A stretch of 64,000 bases of DNA from JAXDMU01 sp963762435 (GTDB lineage: Bacteria > Pseudomonadota > Alphaproteobacteria > ATCC43930 > CGMCC-115725): the NCBI GenBank assembly GCA_963762435.1, contig CAVXLN010000015.1, positions 372,001 to 436,000 on the forward strand, read 5' to 3'. The notes under the pieces were generated by a model. The model saw only the letters and a program-made list of their open reading frames with translations. It was not told the DNA's origin and searched no databases. This document shows, piece after piece, positions 58,501 through 64,000 of the stretch. Position numbers and translations under genes: made by a program. Position 1 is the stretch's first letter. The number at the start of each line of letters is the position of its first letter.

Positions 58501-61167
58501 GTGATCGCGCTGCTCGCGACGCTCGTTGAATTCTGTCAGCGCCGCGCCTGGATGGTGCTGGCGGCTGGCCTGATCATCTCGATTCTGTCGGGATATTACG
58601 GCGCCACCTCGCTCGGCGTCGATACCGACACGGGCAAGCTCTTCTCGCCCAAGCTCGACTGGCAGAAGCAAAAGCTCGCCATGCAGGCGGCGTTCCCGGC
58701 TAGTGCCGGCCAGACCACCGTAGTCGTGGATGGCACCAGCTCGGGCGCGGTCGAGGACGGCACGGCGGCGTTGGCGGCCGCACTCGCCAAGCGCACCGAT
58801 CTCTTCAGCTCGGTCCACCGGCCGGATGGCGGCCCGTTCTTCAACCGCTATGGGCTGCTGTTCCTGTCGACCGACGAGCTGTCGAAGCTGTCGGACGAGA
58901 TCGCCAGAGCCGAGCCGCTCTTGGGTCCGCTTGCCGCCGATCCCAGCCTGCGCGGGCTCTTCGGCGTGCTCGACCAGGCGGTCCAGGCGGTCGGGACCGG
59001 CGATGCCGAAGGCGGCGAGCTCGCGGGACCGATGGCGGTCTTCGCCAAAGCGGTGAGCTCTGTTGCTTCGGGCAAGCCGGCACCGATCGATTGGGATCGG
59101 CTGATGACGGGGTCGGCACCCCGGCCCGAGCAGCTTCGGCATTACATCCTGGTTCAGCCCAAGCTCGATTACGAGGCGCTCGAGCCGGGCGCGCGCTCGA
59201 GCCAGGCGATTCGCGAGACGGCGGCCGAGCTCGGCCTGGCGCAAAAGGGCGTGCGCGTGCGCCTGACCGGCGACGTGCCGCTCGAGGATGACGAGTTTGC
59301 CAGCGTCGCCGAAGGGGCGGGCACCAACACGGCCCTCGCCATGGCCGCCGTCGTCGTGATCCTGCTGATCGGATTCCGCGGCATCCGGATCATCGTCGCG
59401 ATCCTGATCACGCTGATTGCCGGGTTGGTGGTGACGGCGGCCTTCGCCGCCTTCGCGGTCGGCACGCTCAACATGATCTCGATCACCTTCGCGGTGCTGT
59501 TCATCGGCCTCGCCGTCGATTTCGGCATCCAATTCTCGATGCGCTACCGGGCCGAGCTGGCCCATGGCGACGGCACGCGCGGCCCGGCACTCGTCCGCAC
59601 GGCGCGCGGCATCGCGGGGCCGCTCGGCGTCGCCGCGACCGCGACGGCGGTGGGCTTCTATTCCTTCGTGCCGACCGATTATCAGGGCGTGTCCGAGCTC
59701 GGCCTCATCGCCGGCACCAGCATGCTGGTGGCGCTTCTCGCCAACCTCACCATCCTGCCCGCCCTCCTGGCGGTCATCCCGATGCCGGGCCGGCAGGAAG
59801 CGCCGGGCTTCGCCTGGGCGGCGCCCGCCGATCACTGGCTCGCGCGCCATGCCAAGCCGGTCTCGGCGCTGGCGATCCTGCTGGGATTGGCGGCCGCCGC
59901 ATCGGTGCCGTTCGTGCAGTTCGATTCCGACCCGCTCGACCTCAAGGATCCGACCCAGGAATCGGTCAAGACGGCGCTCGAACTGACGCGCGATCCGCTG
60001 GCGACCCCCTACAGCATCGATATCCTGCTGCCCAACCTCGAGGCCGCCCAGGCGCTCGGCCATGAGATGGAGGCGCTGCCCGAGGTGCGCATGGTGCTGA
60101 CCCTCGATTCCTTCGTGCCGGAGGATCAGGAGGCGAAGCTCGATATCATCGGCCAGATGCAGCTGTTCCTGGGGCCGGTGCTCGATACCAGCAACAAGCA
60201 GCCGGCGCCGACACAAGACGAGAACCGCGCGGCGCTCGCCAAATTCTCGAGCGATCTCAAGAAGATCCTCGGCGGCCCCAAGGGTGCGGCGCTGGGCGAG
60301 GGCGGCAAGGATCTGGCGGCCTCACTCGACCAATTCCAGGCCGCGGGCGGCGATGTCCAGACCTTGCAGGCGATCCTCCTCAACGGCTTCGAAGGGCGGA
60401 TCGATCTCCTGCGCCAGGCCATGACGGCCGGGCCGATCGCGGTGGCCGAGATGCCGCCCGAGATCCGCGGCGACTGGATCGCTTCCGACGGGCGGGCGCG
60501 GCTTACGGTCTTCCCCAAGGGCGACATGCATAAGCATTCCGATCTCAAGGCCTTCGTCGACGATGTCCGCGGGCATGCGCCCAATGCCACGGGCGGCCCG
60601 GTGCTGATCTACGAGACCGGCCGCACGGTCGCCGGCGCCTTCCGCAGTGCGTCCATCTCGGCCTTCATCGCGATCGCGATCGTGCTGACGCTGATCCTGC
60701 GCCGGGCACGCGACGTGCTGCTGGTGATCGTGCCCTTGGGCCTGGCCGGCCTCTACACGCTCGGCACGACCGTGCTGTTCGGGCTCCAATTCAATTACGC
60801 CAATGTCATCGCGGTACCGCTGCTGATGGGCATCGGCGTCGCCTTCGACATCTATTTCGCGATGCTCTGGCGCTCAGGATCCGGGCCGGTGGCGCTCCTG
60901 CAGACGCCGACCGCGCGCGCCGTGCTGTTCAGCGCGCTCACCACGGCGACGGCCTTCGGCAGCCTCGCCCGTTCGCACCATGTAGGGACGGCCAGCATGG
61001 GCGTGCTGCTGATCATCGCCTTGGGCTATGTGCTGCTGTCGACGCTCTTCATCCAGCCGGCGCTGATGACGCTCGTCGGGCGCGGCCGGGAACGGCTCAG
61101 TCCGGCAGGCGTGCGCCCGCTGTCTCCCGCGCAATCGCGCTCGTCGGCAGTCCGATCAGACAAATGA
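58501..61167 (+). CDS. hpnN: Hopanoid-associated RND transporter HpnN
   Basis: 888 residues from GTG 58501 with AGAGG upstream. MMPL/RND plan: one N-terminal helix (about 17-35), a periplasmic domain, five helices at about 278-440 (AVVVILLIGFRGIRIIVAIL, VLFIGLAVDFGIQFSMRYRA), a second helix and periplasmic domain (about 455-710), and five more (about 718-865). HpnN moves hopanoids to the outer membrane. The last about 30 residues lie in a 105-bp repeat; the other copy (62583-62687) would encode a near-identical end (RERLSPAAALPPSPAQSRSS), showing that the gene end was duplicated when 61177-62582 was inserted. Confidence 0.9.
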   Translation: MIALLATLVEFCQRRAWMVLAAGLIISILSGYYGATSLGVDTDTGKLFSPKLDWQKQKLAMQAAFPASAGQTTVVVDGTSSGAVEDGTAALAAALAKRTDLFSSVHRPDGGPFFNRYGLLFLSTDELSKLSDEIARAEPLLGPLAADPSLRGLFGVLDQAVQAVGTGDAEGGELAGPMAVFAKAVSSVASGKPAPIDWDRLMTGSAPRPEQLRHYILVQPKLDYEALEPGARSSQAIRETAAELGLAQKGVRVRLTGDVPLEDDEFASVAEGAGTNTALAMAAVVVILLIGFRGIRIIVAILITLIAGLVVTAAFAAFAVGTLNMISITFAVLFIGLAVDFGIQFSMRYRAELAHGDGTRGPALVRTARGIAGPLGVAATATAVGFYSFVPTDYQGVSELGLIAGTSMLVALLANLTILPALLAVIPMPGRQEAPGFAWAAPADHWLARHAKPVSALAILLGLAAAASVPFVQFDSDPLDLKDPTQESVKTALELTRDPLATPYSIDILLPNLEAAQALGHEMEALPEVRMVLTLDSFVPEDQEAKLDIIGQMQLFLGPVLDTSNKQPAPTQDENRAALAKFSSDLKKILGGPKGAALGEGGKDLAASLDQFQAAGGDVQTLQAILLNGFEGRIDLLRQAMTAGPIAVAEMPPEIRGDWIASDGRARLTVFPKGDMHKHSDLKAFVDDVRGHAPNATGGPVLIYETGRTVAGAFRSASISAFIAIAIVLTLILRRARDVLLVIVPLGLAGLYTLGTTVLFGLQFNYANVIAVPLLMGIGVAFDIYFAMLWRSGSGPVALLQTPTARAVLFSALTTATAFGSLARSHHVGTASMGVLLIIALGYVLLSTLFIQPALMTLVGRGRERLSPAGVRPLSPAQSRSSAVRSDK

Positions 61168-61176
61168 AGGAAATGA
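61072..61176 (+). repeat. 105-bp direct repeat, copy 1
   Basis: Aligns without gaps to 62583-62687, with a modest number of substitutions. It spans the hpnN 3' end and also encodes, on the other strand, the last residues of the MFS gene (LIGLPTSAIARETAGARLPD). Confidence 0.85.
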
Positions 61177-61200
61177 AGCCCCGCGCGTCTCAAAAAGTAT

Positions 61201-62469
61201 TCACTTGGCACTTGTGAGCTTTATTGCCGCCAGTATGGACTCTCCGTAGCGGTCAACGAAATCTTTTATTGAGAGCCGAATCTTCTCGATCTCGAATCCG
61301 CTGCGCCACAGCTCCGGGTTTTCGATGATCTTCTGCTGCCAAAACAGGAAAGCATCGTCAAACGAGGTCTGGCTTTCGAAGTCCGACATATCGACAACGA
61401 GGACGACGGCGTCGGGCACGCCTCTGGTTTTCGACGGAGACCACCCGATCAGGAAGGGTCCGCGGCCGTCCAGCTGGTAACCGGAAGCCACGGCATCGCG
61501 GATAGCATCGGATCCACCGCGAAGGTCGTAACCGCCAAGCGCTATCTCACACAGACGCCCTCTATTCTTGTCCGTGTCATCGGCGCCGGCCTCCATAAGC
61601 TCACGCTCACTGAGAAGCGCGCTGCTGATCATGCCCGGCAAAAGCGGCCATATGGTGAGCATCTGCTCGCTCTTTGGCACATCTTCGATTTCATCGACGG
61701 ATGGTAGCGATGCCAGATAGGCCGTGCAGGCCATGTTGAGTCTGCTTGCGCTCGCCGGCGTTTGCTTGGCCGTCAGGGCAATCACCCCATAAGCGGCCAC
61801 ATCTTTTGGCGGTATTTCCGCGGCCGGAAGGAACGTTCGCGCCGGCGTCAGCCGAGCTTTGGGCCTGAGGCCATGCGCCGGCCCCACAGCAGGTTCGGGG
61901 GGCGGTAGAGCGGGCTGGCGGGGCGGTCCGATTTGGGGCGGGCCGGGAGGATTACCATGCACTGTGGGTGAATCGGGGCGATCAATCCCCGGATGGGGCG
62001 ACGCGACGCCGGGTTCTGGGCTGTGCGGCGCCGGCGAGGAAGAATTGGTGTTGGACCTGAGCTCAACGCAGTGTCTCCACAGCTCACTGCACCGACTATC
62101 GTCGGTTCGCGCGGCGCAGGAGGTCTTATACTCAGTTAGGCAGCGGTTCAGTTGAGTATTATCGTCGAGCTGATCGGCATAAGTATAATGTGAATACGCT
62201 CCGATTGAGGGGGCGAAAATTATTACGGCAATCTGGATTTTCGTCGATGTCGATTTGAGGGTCCGTTTCCGTGATTTTGTAGCAATTCCGCGATGTCGCT
62301 TGGCGTTCGCCTTATTAAATAATGATACGATCGAACTGATGGCTTGCGTTATCAGAACGGCCAGAACAATGATGATCACCACGCCGCCATTGTTGTCAGG
62401 CTGCACCCACCACACGCCGGCGATCCCTATCAGCACGCCGATTGAGACAACGATTAGATGGTTGCGCAT
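61201..62469 (-). CDS. Membrane-anchored hypothetical protein on a 1.5-kb insertion
   Basis: 422 residues. Membrane segments at about 5-22, 28-50 and 78-95 (IVVSIGVLIGIAGVWW, GVVIIIVLAVLITQAI, IQIAVIIFAPSIGAYSHY), then a Cys-containing segment (CLTEYKTSC, CSELWRHC). A long Pro-rich linker (about 140-215) leads to a C-terminal domain (about 225-420: ASRLNMACTAYLASLPSVD, FLIGWSPSKTRGVPDAVVLV, DFVDRYGESILAAIKL). AT-richer than its neighbours. It lies between 105-bp direct repeats and so was inserted between hpnN and the MFS gene. Function unknown. Confidence 0.75.
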   Translation of the reverse strand: MRNHLIVVSIGVLIGIAGVWWVQPDNNGGVVIIIVLAVLITQAISSIVSLFNKANAKRHRGIATKSRKRTLKSTSTKIQIAVIIFAPSIGAYSHYTYADQLDDNTQLNRCLTEYKTSCAARTDDSRCSELWRHCVELRSNTNSSSPAPHSPEPGVASPHPGIDRPDSPTVHGNPPGPPQIGPPRQPALPPPEPAVGPAHGLRPKARLTPARTFLPAAEIPPKDVAAYGVIALTAKQTPASASRLNMACTAYLASLPSVDEIEDVPKSEQMLTIWPLLPGMISSALLSERELMEAGADDTDKNRGRLCEIALGGYDLRGGSDAIRDAVASGYQLDGRGPFLIGWSPSKTRGVPDAVVLVVDMSDFESQTSFDDAFLFWQQKIIENPELWRSGFEIEKIRLSIKDFVDRYGESILAAIKLTSAK

Positions 62470-62582
62470 GATATCTATTGTGTCCCAATAAAATATCGAA
62501 GCAAACTCTAGCTTACATTTCCTTCTCTGTAAAACCCAAGGTAAGTGCGGGGCAAATTTCGGCGCCCCTTTGAATCTGAAAA

Positions 62583-62687
62583 CTCGTCCGGCGCGGCCGG
62601 GAACGGCTCAGTCCGGCAGCCGCGCTCCCGCCGTCTCCCGCGCAATCGCGATCGTCGGCAGTCCGATCAGATAGATGACGGAAATGA
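62583..62687 (+). repeat. 105-bp direct repeat, copy 2
   Basis: Partner of 61072-61176. Here it holds the true 3' end of the MFS gene and a duplicate hpnN 3' end with stop. Confidence 0.85.
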
Positions 62688-63891
62688 GCGCCAGCGCCAT
62701 CGGGTAATTGCCGACGACACCGACCAGCACACCGACGAGCGTCGGGCCGGTCGCCCCCAGCACGCGGCCGAGGCTGAAGGCGAAGCCCGAGCCGAGGCCC
62801 CTCAATGCCGTCGGGAACATCTCCGGCAGCCAGATGGTGTAGAGCGCGAAGATGCCGTTGGTGAAGAAGCCCAGCACCGGCAATGAGGCGAAGAGCAGCG
62901 TCACGTCGCCTGCTCGGGGGGCGATGACCAGATAGACGAACAGGTTCGTCACCAGGGCACCCAGGAAGAAGACATAGGCCGTCCGCTTCCGGCTGCCGAT
63001 CAGGCGCGCGATGAAGGGCATGGCGATGCAGCCGATGAAGGTGCCGATATTGGTGAAGATGCCGCTCCAGGCCGCCATCGCCTGGGCATGGCCCATTGGC
63101 GCCCCTTCACCGGTAAGGCGCGTGATGACGAGCGTCGGGACCCAGTATGTCGAGGACCACAGGCCGAAGATGATGCAGGACATCATGAGCGCGGCGGCGA
63201 TGGTCGCCTGCGCCTGGCCGGGCGCGAACAGGCTCGAGATCGGCATCGCCTGCTGGCGGCCATGCTTGGGCTCGGGCAGCGAGTAGCGCAGATAGAGGGC
63301 GAGGAGCGAGGGCAGCACGCCGATCAGGAACAGGCCGCGCCAGCCGAACACCGGCAGCGTGCCGAGCGCCACCACGGCGGCGAGCGTCAAGCCCGTCGGC
63401 GTTGCCGTATGGAGCCAGCCGGCGAGCCGGACGCGCATGTTTTCCGGCACCAATTCATGGAGCAGCGGCGTGCCGGCCGCCCATTCGCCGCCGATGCCGA
63501 ATCCCGCGAGGAAGCGGAAGACCGCGAAGATCGCCACCGTCGGCGCCAGGCCGCAGCAGGCGGTGAAGACGGAATAGACGACGATCGTGTAGCACAGCGC
63601 CTTGACCCGCCCGACCCGGTCGGCGAGCCAGCCCCAGAACATGGAGCAAGCCCAGCCCAGCATGAAGATGGAGAAAAGCAGCCCGCCATAAGCGCCGATA
63701 TTGGCCTTGCTGGCCTCGATCCCGCTCGCCGGCAGCAGGTCGCTCAAGGCCGCGACCAGCACGAAGCCGTAGAGCCCGCTGTCGAACCCGTCGAGCATCC
63801 AGCCGCCCCAGCATGCCCAGAATGTCCGGGCAGGCGATGCCGTGGCTTTGGCGGCAGCAAGGCGGGCGGCAGTGTCGCCGGCGCTGGTCAT
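62608..63891 (-). CDS. MFS transporter
   Basis: 427 residues from ATG 63891, with GGAGG upstream. Twelve membrane helices; family motifs include FWACWGGWMLDGFDSGLYGF, GWLADRVGRVKAL (motif A) and GFGIGGEWAAGTPLLHELVP, placing it near metabolite:H+ symporters such as the sialate/benzoate-like group. Substrate cannot be read from the sequence. It converges on hpnN, separated by the insertion. Confidence 0.9.
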   Translation of the reverse strand: MTSAGDTAARLAAAKATASPARTFWACWGGWMLDGFDSGLYGFVLVAALSDLLPASGIEASKANIGAYGGLLFSIFMLGWACSMFWGWLADRVGRVKALCYTIVVYSVFTACCGLAPTVAIFAVFRFLAGFGIGGEWAAGTPLLHELVPENMRVRLAGWLHTATPTGLTLAAVVALGTLPVFGWRGLFLIGVLPSLLALYLRYSLPEPKHGRQQAMPISSLFAPGQAQATIAAALMMSCIIFGLWSSTYWVPTLVITRLTGEGAPMGHAQAMAAWSGIFTNIGTFIGCIAMPFIARLIGSRKRTAYVFFLGALVTNLFVYLVIAPRAGDVTLLFASLPVLGFFTNGIFALYTIWLPEMFPTALRGLGSGFAFSLGRVLGATGPTLVGVLVGVVGNYPMALALISVIYLIGLPTIAIARETAGARLPD

Positions 63892-64000
63892 CAGGCCTTC
63901 CTCCAAACTTTCGCGCTCTTCCCGGCGCGTCTTCAGCGCGGCAAGCCTGCCGCGGGGGGAAGCTTAGCCGCTCACGGACGGCGCGCAACGGCTTGGTATG

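Noticed and set aside
58429..60216. A 595-codon minus-strand open frame
   Set aside because: Antisense to hpnN; charged low-complexity composition typical of shadow frames.

Overview
The window is alphaproteobacterial DNA, most likely Rhodospirillales. The right third is GC-rich core chromosome: a PQQ-type sugar dehydrogenase with its cytochrome c, fliP/fliO and flgB-flgC-fliE-fliQ-fliR, the cell-cycle kinase cckA, recA, icd, a LOG-family hydrolase, pagL and the hopanoid transporter hpnN. The left two thirds is mosaic accessory DNA with more variable base composition.

The main result is that bases 1444-40872 look like one 39.4-kb inserted element. Its ends are a 15-bp inverted repeat with one mismatch (GGCGCAAAGTAACCA on the left, its complement on the right). 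The two flanks are the 5' and 3' halves of a single gene for a signal-peptide-bearing pentapeptide/beta-helix membrane protein (992-1437 and about 40877-42589). Inside, next to the left end, lies a coiled-coil plus winged-helix gene convergent with an IS1595-family transposase. A second, 3.9-kb IS1595-type element (2534-6394) with the same layout (end, winged-helix gene, convergent transposase, cargo) sits inside the large one. It interrupts a PemK/MazF-like gene and leaves a near-perfect 8-bp target duplication.

Cargo of the large element, left to right: PemK-like gene with the nested element; transposase; DUF6634 plus FtsH-like AAA protease; an Avs-like STAND NTPase with an N-terminal nuclease (frameshifted); a three-gene operon of SF1 helicase-nuclease, RmuC and an unknown protein; secreted and membrane proteins; a divergent XRE/LuxR-type regulator pair with palindromic operators; an OB-fold-like protein; a serine recombinase with two ParB-like genes in one overlapping operon under a 29-bp palindrome; an exonuclease; a PIN-domain protein; two tandem cassettes of a small disordered protein (shared SSANFQxL motif) plus a membrane protein; a SUKH protein; a PD-(D/E)XK-like protein; and a Sel1-repeat protein. 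This reads as a defence and conflict island, although no single system here is experimentally identified.

The core region has its own oddities. Ten copies of a palindromic repeat occur, seven between recA and icd, and they bracket one intact and two deleted GIY-YIG nuclease genes. icd carries four separate +1 insertions. A 1.5-kb insertion between hpnN and a convergent MFS gene is bounded by 105-bp direct repeats that duplicate both gene ends. fliO appears to lack a standard start codon. No tRNA, rRNA or CRISPR array was seen.
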